64,000 nt of DNA from positions 53,204-117,203 of the forward strand of contig JAQVBQ010000004.1 in the NCBI GenBank assembly GCA_028690215.1, read 5' to 3'. Numbering within the stretch: position 1 is the stretch's first letter; every line of letters starts with the position of its first letter. This stretch comes from Bacteroidales bacterium (lineage in GTDB: Bacteria > Bacteroidota > Bacteroidia > Bacteroidales > UBA932). The translations under genes and the position numbers were made by a program. The notes beneath the pieces are model-generated. The model was not told the DNA's origin. It was given only the letters and a program-made list of their open reading frames with translations, and ran no database searches. This document shows positions 36,309-46,133 of this stretch, in pieces.

Positions 36309-37340
36309 TTAAAATGTGCTTCTTCTTATCAATCTGAAGTTGCATCGAATCTTCCTGAAGGGTTTCTCGAGGATCATCAGTGCGGCAAGCTCACCCATCT
36401 GTATGAAGTCGGTCGACATCACAGTAAGCCCGTCAAGGATAATCTCATTTATCGGAGACTCGTTGTATGAGATGATACCGATATCCTTTCCTATACTGCA
36501 CCCCTTCATTTTTGCTATCCTTACAAGTTCTATCAGTTCAGAGTCCAACTGGCTGTTCAGGATAAGGAAGATCTCACCCTTTTCAATCTTATTCTGATTA
36601 ATTGTATGGTGAAACTCGTATTGTATTCCGTCTTCGTCACAAAAACGTTTTATACCTTTTTCTATAATAGGAGAGTATAGAGAACCCTTCATAGAGACAA
36701 TATTCAATTTCCTGAATTTAAGGATGTCCTCTTTACCTTGACAGAGGCCGTCATAAATGTCATTCTCGAAATCCTGGTATACTGACCCGAAGTTACCTTT
36801 TAACTCGTCTATATATCTGTCAAGTAGAATTAGCTTTCTGTTTGGTATTCTCTTAAGGGTCCTGACCACTCTGCTCTGGATGTCTTCCTGGAGTGAGAAG
36901 TGAGGGGTAACGATGTAGTAGTCGAATTTATCCAGATTCTCCTCTACGAATTGCTCGAATAGGTCAACATCCTGGTTGTGGAGACGGATGGTTATTTCGG
37001 AGAGCTCTCCGATATGATTCATAAATGAGGAGAATAGTACCTGCTTGTATGTGCTCAATTTGTCAAATAAGACAAGAATCTTGATTTTATCCCCGTTTTT
37101 ATTTGTGATGTAGAATCCTTTCCCCTGGGCAGATCCGATCAGCTCTTCATCTCTGAGCAGCGCATAGGCCTTTTTGACAGTCTCCTTGGAGATGTTCAGC
37201 TCAGCAGACAATTCGTTCATTGATGGCAAAAAATCTCCCACCTCATACTCTCCGTCATTTACCAAATCCCTTATCGATTGCATTACCTGCTTATAGACAG
37301 GAACCTGAGATGCGGGATCCACTTTTATTTTTGAATTCAT
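36309..37340 (-). CDS. GntR family transcriptional regulator with periplasmic-binding-protein-like effector domain
   Basis: wHTH: PVYKQVMQSIRDLVNDGEYEVGDFLPSMNELSAELNISKETVKKAYALLRDEELIGSAQGKGFYI; then sugar-binding-like domain. Confidence 0.9.
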   Translation of the reverse strand: MNSKIKVDPASQVPVYKQVMQSIRDLVNDGEYEVGDFLPSMNELSAELNISKETVKKAYALLRDEELIGSAQGKGFYITNKNGDKIKILVLFDKLSTYKQVLFSSFMNHIGELSEITIRLHNQDVDLFEQFVEENLDKFDYYIVTPHFSLQEDIQSRVVRTLKRIPNRKLILLDRYIDELKGNFGSVYQDFENDIYDGLCQGKEDILKFRKLNIVSMKGSLYSPIIEKGIKRFCDEDGIQYEFHHTINQNKIEKGEIFLILNSQLDSELIELVRIAKMKGCSIGKDIGIISYNESPINEIILDGLTVMSTDFIQMGELAALMILEKPFRKIRCNFRLIRRSTF

Positions 37341-37373
37341 AATAATATTTTATATAAAAATATAAACTTCCTA

Positions 37374-37403
37374 TTGTATATTAAAAAACAAACTTTAAAT
37401 TTG
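37374..37403 (+). promoter_or_regulatory. Bacteroidetes-type promoter upstream of susC-like gene
   Basis: TTG (37374-37376), 19 nt, TAAATTTG (37396-37403). Confidence 0.65.
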
Positions 37404-37404
37404 T

Positions 37405-37457
37405 ACCACACTACACAACACTTAAATTGATCCTGATTAACTTAGCTGTGGTGTGGT
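37405..37457. promoter_or_regulatory. Interrupted inverted repeat, candidate operator of the GntR regulator
   Basis: ACCACACTACA (37405-37415) and TGTGGTGTGGT (37447-37457), 10/11 complementary, directly downstream of the -7 element. Confidence 0.5.
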
Positions 37458-37501
37458 TTTGGGTGCAAATTTAAACAACAAAATGCTAATTTAAACTTGA
37501 T

Positions 37502-40500
37502 TTGATGAAAAAAAATGTTGGATCAAATGATTTAATGCAGTTATTCCAAAAATATTGGACTGCAACTTTATTGATGCTGTTAGGCTGTTTCTTGTATACA
37601 GACCTGATGGCTCAAAACTTATCCGTATCCGGAACAGTCAGATTTTCAACAGGAGAGGCTGTCCCTGGTGCAAATGTCTCTGTAAAGGGTTCTGCAAATG
37701 GAACCATGACTAATGCAGATGGTACCTATAATTTGACAAATGTGCCTGCAAATTCTGTTCTTCAATTCTCTTTTATAGGTATGGAGACACAGGAGGTGAA
37801 CCTGAATGGCAGGAAACAGATTGATGTCGTACTTAAAGAGAGTGCAATTGTACTTGATGAGGTGGTGGCAATTGGTTACGGAACTGCAAAGAAAAAAGAT
37901 CTGACAGGTTCGGTTTCGGCTGTGGGCAGCGAGAAGCTCATGTCACGTCAGAACAACCAGGTCATAACAGCCCTTCAGGGTGCCATGGCCGGTGTCACAA
38001 TTACAAGATCAAGTTCTGCTCCCGGAGTTGGGGGGACAATCCGTGTCAGAGGTATTACCTCAATTCAGGAGAGTGATCCACTTATAATTATTGACGGAGT
38101 GCCTGCCAGTAGTATCAATGATGTGAACCCTGCCGATGTCGAGAATATCACAGTCCTCAAGGATGCTGCATCAGCCTCTATCTATGGAGCAAGAGCTGCT
38201 GCAGGAGTTGTACTTATAACAACTAAAAGAGGATCCCGAGACGGAATGAATGTTGACTATAACTACAGCCTCTCATTGGATGTGCCTACAAAGATGCCTG
38301 AATATGCCAATGCGGTAACCTACATGAAGGTGCTGAATGAGAGAAACTGGAATGATAATAATGCAGGAGGTGAATATTCTGTATATGAGAAGGACCTGAT
38401 TGATAATTATTGGAGTCTGAATAAACAGAATTCTGATCTTTATCCAAATACTGATTGGGTTAACTTATGTATGGAGGATTATGGCGTGAAACACAGCCAT
38501 CAGCTTGGTATTTCAAGCGGAAATGAGAAATCAAGGACAAAGGTTAGTTTCGGATATGATAATGTGGATGGTTTGTATGTTGCAAACAACTCATGGAAAA
38601 GGATCACTGCCAGAGTCAACAATGACATCAAACTTAAAAAGTGGCTCTCTACATCAATTGACCTTGGTCTCAAGCATAGTGAGACTATAGAGCCGGCTTT
38701 CAGCCCATCTTTGAGAATGAGGTACGCGGCTCCGGTATATCCTGCTATATTCTCTGACGGACGTCTTGCAGGAGGTAAGGATGGTGAGAATCCATACGGA
38801 AAACTCGTTTATGGAGGAAATGAAAACAGTAAGGGTTATCAGGTTAGCGGAAAAGTTTCTGTGGATATTAAGCCAATCGAGGATCTTACTATCACAGGTG
38901 TCTTTGCACCTATATATAACTTCTCTAAGGTCAAACGCTTTAACAAACAGGTTGAGTATTATACATCATGGGATGATATGGTGAGCACTGACTTTATGGA
39001 TGATACAAATACAACTGACTTGAGGGAGACCAGAAGTGACAGTTATTCAATAACTTCACAGATATATGCAAACTACAATAAAACCATAAACAAGCATAAT
39101 ATAAGTGCGACTTTAGGTTATGAGACCTTCCACTATTTCTATGAGAATCTCTGGGCTTCACGCGGAGAGTATGATATTCCTTATTACCCGTACCTTGCAG
39201 CAGGTCCTTCAACTCTAATGGACAATAATGGAGATGCATATGAAAATGCTTACAACTCATACATCGGAAGGGTAATGTACAACTGGGGATATAAATATTA
39301 TGTTCAGGCTAACTTCCGTTATGATGGTTCAAGCCGTTTCCATAAAGATCACAGATGGGCATTTTTCCCTTCTGCATCTCTGGGATGGGTTATATCTAAA
39401 GAGAACTTCATGCAGGATATTGACTGGCTCTCTTTTGCTAAACTGCGTCTTTCCTATGGCCAGCTTGGTAACGAGAGAATAGGTAATTATCCTTATCAAT
39501 CTTCAATTGAATTCAATACAGGAACACTATATCAAGGAAGTACAATTATTCCTGTTCAGGGAGCTTCTGCATACCAGTACGCAATACAAGACATCTCTTG
39601 GGAGACAACTGAGACAATTGACCTTGGTCTTGATCTCAGCTTCTTTAGAGAAAGACTGAAGTTTACCGGAGATTACTATCAGAAGAAAACTATGGATATG
39701 CTGTTGCAGCTTCAGATTCCTAATTATATGGGTTATACTGATCCTGATCAGAATGCAGGCACAATGTCTACTAAAGGATGGGAGATTGATCTGGGGTGGT
39801 CAGACAAGATTGGAGACTTCTCTTATGGAATTAACTTCAACCTTTACGATTCAAAGACTGTAATGGGTGAACTTAAAGATACCCAGGTGCTCTCGAATGG
39901 CCTTATTATAAGAGAGGGCAGTGAATACAATGAGTGGTACGGATACAAGAGTGACGGTATATTCCAGACAGCTGAAGAGATAGCTTCTTCTCCTGTAACT
40001 TCAGGAGCTGTTATGGTGGGAGATATCAAGTACAAAGATATCAGTGGCCCTGAAGGAACTCCTGATGGTAAGATTGATGCAGTATACGACAGGGTTCTCC
40101 TTGGCGGTTCTCTTCCAAGATTCAATTATGGAGGTAACATCAACCTTGGATATAAAGGTTTTGATTTCTTAGTGGCTTTCCAGGGTATTGGAAAACGTAA
40201 CTCGATGATAACTGAAGATATGGTGCAGCCAATCAGAGGTGACTGGTACAATGTACCACAGATAATTGTAGGTAAGTACTGGAGCAACTACAATAGTGAA
40301 GCACAGAATGCTAACGCTAAGTATCCTCGGGTTTCCAGAACCGGAAATACAAACAACTATGCAATATCGGATTTCTGGATGATTGACGGGTCATATTTCC
40401 GAATTAAAAATATAACACTTGGTTATACAATTCCTTCTCAGCTTTTGAGAAAAATTTCACTTCAGAATGTGAGATTCTATGCTTCACTTCAGGACATCTT

Positions 40501-40600
40501 TACAATAAGCAACTATCCACTGGGATGGGATCCGGAGGTAAGTTCTACAGGCTACCCAATTACAAAATCGGTAATTTTTGGAGTTTCAGTTAAATTTTAA
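37502..40600 (+). CDS. SusC/RagA-like TonB-linked outer membrane protein
   Basis: SVSGTVRFSTGEAVPGANVSVKGSANGTMTNADGTYNL, DEVVAIGYGTAKKKDLTGSVSAV, GTIRVRGITSIQESDPLIIIDGVP, VLKDAASASIYGARAAAGVVLITTKRG. Confidence 0.96.
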   Translation: MMKKNVGSNDLMQLFQKYWTATLLMLLGCFLYTDLMAQNLSVSGTVRFSTGEAVPGANVSVKGSANGTMTNADGTYNLTNVPANSVLQFSFIGMETQEVNLNGRKQIDVVLKESAIVLDEVVAIGYGTAKKKDLTGSVSAVGSEKLMSRQNNQVITALQGAMAGVTITRSSSAPGVGGTIRVRGITSIQESDPLIIIDGVPASSINDVNPADVENITVLKDAASASIYGARAAAGVVLITTKRGSRDGMNVDYNYSLSLDVPTKMPEYANAVTYMKVLNERNWNDNNAGGEYSVYEKDLIDNYWSLNKQNSDLYPNTDWVNLCMEDYGVKHSHQLGISSGNEKSRTKVSFGYDNVDGLYVANNSWKRITARVNNDIKLKKWLSTSIDLGLKHSETIEPAFSPSLRMRYAAPVYPAIFSDGRLAGGKDGENPYGKLVYGGNENSKGYQVSGKVSVDIKPIEDLTITGVFAPIYNFSKVKRFNKQVEYYTSWDDMVSTDFMDDTNTTDLRETRSDSYSITSQIYANYNKTINKHNISATLGYETFHYFYENLWASRGEYDIPYYPYLAAGPSTLMDNNGDAYENAYNSYIGRVMYNWGYKYYVQANFRYDGSSRFHKDHRWAFFPSASLGWVISKENFMQDIDWLSFAKLRLSYGQLGNERIGNYPYQSSIEFNTGTLYQGSTIIPVQGASAYQYAIQDISWETTETIDLGLDLSFFRERLKFTGDYYQKKTMDMLLQLQIPNYMGYTDPDQNAGTMSTKGWEIDLGWSDKIGDFSYGINFNLYDSKTVMGELKDTQVLSNGLIIREGSEYNEWYGYKSDGIFQTAEEIASSPVTSGAVMVGDIKYKDISGPEGTPDGKIDAVYDRVLLGGSLPRFNYGGNINLGYKGFDFLVAFQGIGKRNSMITEDMVQPIRGDWYNVPQIIVGKYWSNYNSEAQNANAKYPRVSRTGNTNNYAISDFWMIDGSYFRIKNITLGYTIPSQLLRKISLQNVRFYASLQDIFTISNYPLGWDPEVSSTGYPITKSVIFGVSVKF

Positions 40601-40623
40601 GTGTTAATAAACAACCTAGAAAA

Positions 40624-42354
40624 ATGAAAAAAAGGAATTATATATTATCGGCAATGGCGGTTGTGGCTCTCTATTCATGCAACAATCTCGATCTTCAGCC
40701 GCTTTCAAAGGCATCCAATGAGAGTTGGTTTAAAGACCGCACTCAGGTGGAGATGAGCCTTAACACTCTTTATCTGCACCAGTTCTGGCCAATGCATAAG
40801 ACAGATTTCGGAAGTAATATAATGTCTCTGGACGAACCTTCCGATGACTGGACAAACAGAACCACACTGAATGTCTTCACAAACGGAACTTTGACAGGAA
40901 CAAACTCATCGTTCCTCAATAACACCTGGACATACAGCTACAGGGCAATCAGCCGTGCAAATACCATCATAAACAACATTGACAAGGCAAAAGAGAATCT
41001 ATCTACAGAGCTATATGAGAGATATATTGCAGATGCCAGGTTTGTAAGAGCCTGCCAGTATTCAAGAATAATAGAGTATTGGGGTGATGCTGTATATTTT
41101 ACTGATGATATGGATATTGAAAAATCCTATACCCTTACAAGAATAAGCAAGGATACCATACTTGCCCACATTTACGAGGATTTCGATTATGCTATAGATA
41201 AGCTACCTGTTGCCTATGAGAGCACTGAGATAAAAAGAGCAACCAAGGGTGCAGCTTATGCAATGAAGGCAAGAGTTGCCCTCTTCTTCAATGACTATGC
41301 AACTGCACGTGATGCTGCAAAGGGTTGTATGGATCTTGGTATATATCAGCTTTATCCTGATTTTGGAGAATTATTCCTGAGCAAGACAAAGAACTCTGTG
41401 GAAACAGTATTTGGTATTCCTCGTTCAACTCAATATGGTACAGCCCTCACCGGAGGTTCTGTTACAGCATATCTTAGCAGGAATATTACATCTCCATCTG
41501 CAACAGCGTCTCCTTCATGGGATCTTCTCTGTGCTTTCCTTTGCACTGACGGAAAACCAATTGATGAGTCTCCTTTGTACGACCGCAAGAATCCGTTCAA
41601 GAATCGTGACCCGAGATGCTCATATACTATCGTAGAGTTCAATACAGATTACTTTGGATTTAATTACACTCCTCATCCTGATTCAGCACAATGTTGGAAT
41701 TACGCCACCCAGACCTTTGTTAAGAATAAGGACTCTAAGGCAGGTGACCAATATGCATCATATAATGGCCTGATCCTCAGGAAAGGTATTGATTCTGATT
41801 GGAATGATAACCTTGAAGCAGAGAACGATAAGCTGATCATGCGCTATGCTGATGTATTGCTTATGTATGCAGAGGCAAAGATTGAGCTTAATCAGATTGA
41901 CCAATCTGTACTCGATGCAATGAATATGGTAAGGGCACGTGCATATAAGGTTGATTTTAGGTCAGAAAACTATCCTAAGATAACTGAAACATCTCAATCT
42001 GCGTTAAGAACTATCCTCAGAACAGAAAGAAGAATGGAATTCGCATTTGAAGGGCTACGTTATAATGACATACTCCGTTGGAGAATTGCTGAAACAGTTA
42101 TGAACTACCCTAACTATGGTCTTCCGACAAGTGTCTCTCTATGCAAGACCTATTACAAAAATGGTTATTGGTTTATCCCTGGAGTTCCGGAAATTGACGA
42201 AAACGGTTGTCCTGATTTCTCAGAGATGCCCAACTTATCTCAGGCACGTGTATTGAGCAAAAGGGTGTTTGACAAGAACAAACACTACCTGTGGCCTATA
42301 CCTACTGCAGATATGCAGATAAATCCTAACTTGGTAAATAATCCTAATTATTAA
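40624..42354 (+). CDS. SusD/RagB-like nutrient-binding outer membrane lipoprotein
   Basis: Lipobox YSCNN; helical SusD pattern; IMRYADVLLMYAEAKIEL, RTILRTERRMEFAFEGLRYNDILRW, LWPIPTADMQINPNLVNNPNY. Confidence 0.95.
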   Translation: MKKRNYILSAMAVVALYSCNNLDLQPLSKASNESWFKDRTQVEMSLNTLYLHQFWPMHKTDFGSNIMSLDEPSDDWTNRTTLNVFTNGTLTGTNSSFLNNTWTYSYRAISRANTIINNIDKAKENLSTELYERYIADARFVRACQYSRIIEYWGDAVYFTDDMDIEKSYTLTRISKDTILAHIYEDFDYAIDKLPVAYESTEIKRATKGAAYAMKARVALFFNDYATARDAAKGCMDLGIYQLYPDFGELFLSKTKNSVETVFGIPRSTQYGTALTGGSVTAYLSRNITSPSATASPSWDLLCAFLCTDGKPIDESPLYDRKNPFKNRDPRCSYTIVEFNTDYFGFNYTPHPDSAQCWNYATQTFVKNKDSKAGDQYASYNGLILRKGIDSDWNDNLEAENDKLIMRYADVLLMYAEAKIELNQIDQSVLDAMNMVRARAYKVDFRSENYPKITETSQSALRTILRTERRMEFAFEGLRYNDILRWRIAETVMNYPNYGLPTSVSLCKTYYKNGYWFIPGVPEIDENGCPDFSEMPNLSQARVLSKRVFDKNKHYLWPIPTADMQINPNLVNNPNY

Positions 42355-42367
42355 TAACCATAAATAT

Positions 42368-44614
42368 ATGAGAAGAGTTATTTCAACATTTTACCTGCTG
42401 GTTATAATGATATTGACATGTCAGTATTCAGAAATCACTGCAAAAGAGTCAATTTCATCGGCAAGTGTCACAAACGCCTCTGGCAAGTTGATATTTTCTA
42501 AAGAAGGTATAAAGATTGAAACAGACGGAACTGCCCCCGGATCTGATTCGAAGAGCGAGGCTGTATGGTCAATCAAGATACAGAATCTGTCAGATAACAA
42601 TAGCGAGATTATTTTCAGTGAGAGAGACAATAAACCGGTTATCTCTACATCTGAAAATGGATTTGTGTTGTCTTACAATGGTCTCATATATAATGGAAAA
42701 CGTTGGGATATAGATTTAAATCTAAATTTTTCCAAAAAGGGTGAGGCATTCTCTCTTAACGGTGAAATCAAAAACAATGTCCAAGGTTGGGTTGTTGTTG
42801 GATTTACCGGCCCTGTCATAAGCGGTATCAAAGCAGAGCTTGCCGGTTATCCTCTGATCATGCCTTGCGGTCTTGGTCAGAAATTTACAAAGGCTCCATC
42901 GAGCAAAGATTCAATTAATAAAGTTAGTTTCAAAGGTGGATTGGCCTGGAAGTACGACCAGGCCACTTCATCCTTTTTCGTGAAGTCAGACTATCCGTCA
43001 AGATTTGCCACTATGCAGTGGTGCTCTTTCGCAGGCGACAAGGGTGGTTTGTATTACGGCAGTCATGACAATAAACACGGATCAAAGCATTTCCTGGTTT
43101 CATATAAACCCTCGGACAATACTCTGGGTGTGGCTTTTGAGCATGATCTTGCTTGTGCTCCGGGCGCAAAATGGCAAATTCCTGAACAGATTATCTATCC
43201 TTACAAGGGTACCTGGCACAAAGGGGCAGATTTATACAGAGAGTGGTTCAAGACTTCTGTCGCTTTTCAGCAGGTACCGGAGTGGCTAAGAAACTCTTCG
43301 GGATGGATGTTGACCATAATGAAGCAGCAGAACAATGAAGTGATGTGGAATTACGGGGATCTCTCAGAACTTGCAGACATGTCACTAGAGAGAGGACTTG
43401 ATATTATAGGTCTTTTCGGATGGACTGTTGGTGGTCACGATAAGTTTTACCCTTATTATGAACCTGATCCCGCAATGGGAGGGAAAGAGGGGCTGATGAA
43501 AGTCCTGAAGGATATTAAAAAGAAGGGTGTACGTTCTATTATATATGCTAACGGACAGTTGATAGATCAAAACGGGACTGATTACTGGGAAAAAGAGGGT
43601 AAGAGAATTTCTGTACTGAAGAGAGACGGAAAGGTAGACTATCAGAAATGGCACAAGTATTATGATGCTCCTGCCCGTTTTCATGGTATGGCTTGTCTCG
43701 GATGCGACGAGTGGTATGATATAATGCTCAAGCTTGCACTTCAGGCAAATGAGCTGGGTGCAGATGGTATTTTGTATGATCAGCTTGCTGTCACTGCTCC
43801 TAAATTCTGCTATTCACCTGATCACGGACATGCGGTTCCGGCAGTTGTATATGCCGAGGACAGATATCTGTTCTTACGCAAGATAGCTGAATACATGAAG
43901 ACTATAAACAAGGATTTTGTGGTTATGACTGAGGGGCTCAATGATGTGGAGATGGAGTCAATATCTATGTTCCACGGTTATGAAAATGGCGCTTATGTTC
44001 CGCTAATCGAGGAATTTTCTGCAAGATTGAACGGAAGTGCTCCTACTTTTATTTTCCCTGAGATGTTCAAGTATACATTTCCTGAATTGATCACCACAAC
44101 AAGAAATCCTGCACCGGTAAATAACAGGCTTATACTAAACTATGCAACTATGTATGGTCTGAGATCGGAGCTTGAGACCCGCTATGCGGCAGATGTCCGT
44201 TATCTCAAAGAAAACAGGATTCCGGTACCTGAAGATTACTCCAATGTCATAAGCAAACCAAATATCGATCTGGTAACATCAGAGGATCCTGTTGCAATGA
44301 AGAGTTATACAAAAGATGTGATTGATTTTCAGAGAGAGAATTCAGGACTGCTGTGGAGAGGTAATTTCAATGATGATAATGGCTTTTCTATAAAGTGCAA
44401 TAATAATACTGTCATTGCCAAATCATTCGTCTCAGGTAGCAGGATGGGTGTTGTTGTATGGAATACCGGAAAGAATAACGAGTCATTTGAAGTGGATGTG
44501 CCGGGATACACATTCGAGTATGCAACAGAGCCAGGCAAAGGAACAGTAAATGCATCAGAAAAAATCGCTGCAGAGAGTATCAGATTGCTGGTGTGGAAAA
44601 AAAATAACAGATAG
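42368..44614 (+). CDS. Secreted DUF6259-like putative glycoside hydrolase (TIM barrel)
   Basis: Signal peptide; GLDIIGLFGWTVGGHDKFYPYYEPDPAMGG, LGADGILYDQLA and VVMTEGLNDVEMES resemble beta-strand-end catalytic positions of retaining GH barrels. Confidence 0.65.
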   Translation: MRRVISTFYLLVIMILTCQYSEITAKESISSASVTNASGKLIFSKEGIKIETDGTAPGSDSKSEAVWSIKIQNLSDNNSEIIFSERDNKPVISTSENGFVLSYNGLIYNGKRWDIDLNLNFSKKGEAFSLNGEIKNNVQGWVVVGFTGPVISGIKAELAGYPLIMPCGLGQKFTKAPSSKDSINKVSFKGGLAWKYDQATSSFFVKSDYPSRFATMQWCSFAGDKGGLYYGSHDNKHGSKHFLVSYKPSDNTLGVAFEHDLACAPGAKWQIPEQIIYPYKGTWHKGADLYREWFKTSVAFQQVPEWLRNSSGWMLTIMKQQNNEVMWNYGDLSELADMSLERGLDIIGLFGWTVGGHDKFYPYYEPDPAMGGKEGLMKVLKDIKKKGVRSIIYANGQLIDQNGTDYWEKEGKRISVLKRDGKVDYQKWHKYYDAPARFHGMACLGCDEWYDIMLKLALQANELGADGILYDQLAVTAPKFCYSPDHGHAVPAVVYAEDRYLFLRKIAEYMKTINKDFVVMTEGLNDVEMESISMFHGYENGAYVPLIEEFSARLNGSAPTFIFPEMFKYTFPELITTTRNPAPVNNRLILNYATMYGLRSELETRYAADVRYLKENRIPVPEDYSNVISKPNIDLVTSEDPVAMKSYTKDVIDFQRENSGLLWRGNFNDDNGFSIKCNNNTVIAKSFVSGSRMGVVVWNTGKNNESFEVDVPGYTFEYATEPGKGTVNASEKIAAESIRLLVWKKNNR

Positions 44615-44616
44615 AT

Positions 44617-46110
44617 ATGAATTATATCAAGTTTTTTGTGCTTCTGGCAACCATGTCAATCTTTACGGCCTCGTGCGGTAAAGAGAACAATCCTTCCGGA
44701 GATGGCGGGGATGATAAGCCTGTCAATATTGTCAAGTCAGGAAAGGTGCTTTGTGATTCAAAAGGTGTAGCCGGAGTTGTTGTGACTGATGGCACCAATT
44801 TTACCCAAACTGCTGCAGACGGGGCTTATGAATTACCATACAATCCATCCGCCACTCACGTATACATATCGTCTCCGGCAGGCTATACCGTACCTGTGGA
44901 GAGAAGCGTGCCTAAGTTTTGGGTGGCATTGAAAAATGCCCCGGATAAGAAAAACATAAACTTTGTTCTCAATAAAATGGGACAATCGGACAATAAACAC
45001 TATTTCATTGCGGTAGGGGACCCGCAGGTCAGGAATGAGACAGAACTTAAAAAGCTGGAGCCGATTCTTGCTTTTATGAGACAGGAGATAGCTTCTGCTT
45101 CCTTAAGTCCAGTTCATCTGATGGTTGCTGGTGATGTGGTGTTCAACAAGCCGCTGATGAATGATCTAAGCAGGAGTTATTTCTCTGCTGTGAATCAGCC
45201 GGTATATTACTCTATAGGTAATCACGATCATGTGTTCAGCACTTCTCAGACACCATCGTATAATTATGATAAAGTTGCCGATTCTGCTTATATACGTCAT
45301 TATGGTCCTACATACTACTCTTTTAACAGAGGGATGGTTCATTATATAAGCCTGGACAACATCTATTACAAGGGTGGACCTGATGGAGAGTATACTGTTA
45401 ATTTCACAGATAATCAACTGAGCTGGCTCCGTAAGGATCTCTCGTATGTAACCAAGGATAAGGCTTTAGTCCTCTTGTTTCATGCCCCTTCCAAGTCAAG
45501 GTATGCCTCTTCTTACGGAAACAGTGAGACACTGCATGCGCTTCTGCAAGGTTATGCAAATGTTCAGATTATATGCGGCCACACACACTATAACTCTGTG
45601 ATGAAGGATAATACCGGCATTATTGAGCATATTGTAGGTGCAGCCTGCGGCGGATTCTGGGAAGGGCCGGTATGTCTTGACGGTGCAGAATTGGGCTATA
45701 AGATTTTTGAGGTGAACGGCACAGACTTTAAATGGATTTACAGATCATATACCAATCCTGACTCTCAGTTTTCGGTTTATAAACCGGAAAACAGGGCTCC
45801 TGTCCTGAGGCCATCTGATGAGTTGCTGGTTAATGTGTGGGATTGGGATCCTGATTGGAAGGTAATGTGGTCTGATAATCAGGGAGCAACATACCAGGAG
45901 ATGGTGAGGATTTCTGAGAAGACTATGGATCCTACTGCATACTCGTGGTTTGGGGCAGATGGCGATAATAAGATTTCCGGAAGGACTTGGATAAATGCAG
46001 TTACAACAGATCACATATTTAAATGTGTTCCCGCACCCGGTGTTAAAGAGGTAAGGATAAAGGTGACAAATTCGTTTGGAGTTGATTTTACCCGCCAGGT
46101 AAATTGGTGA
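44617..46110 (+). CDS. Lipoprotein calcineurin-like metallophosphoesterase with N- and C-terminal accessory domains
   Basis: Lipobox FTASCGK; FIAVGDPQVRNETEL, MVAGDVVFN, YSIGNHDHVF, ICGHTHYNSVM; C-terminal VNVWDWDPDWKVMWSDNQG domain. Confidence 0.88.
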   Translation: MNYIKFFVLLATMSIFTASCGKENNPSGDGGDDKPVNIVKSGKVLCDSKGVAGVVVTDGTNFTQTAADGAYELPYNPSATHVYISSPAGYTVPVERSVPKFWVALKNAPDKKNINFVLNKMGQSDNKHYFIAVGDPQVRNETELKKLEPILAFMRQEIASASLSPVHLMVAGDVVFNKPLMNDLSRSYFSAVNQPVYYSIGNHDHVFSTSQTPSYNYDKVADSAYIRHYGPTYYSFNRGMVHYISLDNIYYKGGPDGEYTVNFTDNQLSWLRKDLSYVTKDKALVLLFHAPSKSRYASSYGNSETLHALLQGYANVQIICGHTHYNSVMKDNTGIIEHIVGAACGGFWEGPVCLDGAELGYKIFEVNGTDFKWIYRSYTNPDSQFSVYKPENRAPVLRPSDELLVNVWDWDPDWKVMWSDNQGATYQEMVRISEKTMDPTAYSWFGADGDNKISGRTWINAVTTDHIFKCVPAPGVKEVRIKVTNSFGVDFTRQVNW

Positions 46111-46133
46111 TTCCGACTATAAAACAAAAGATT

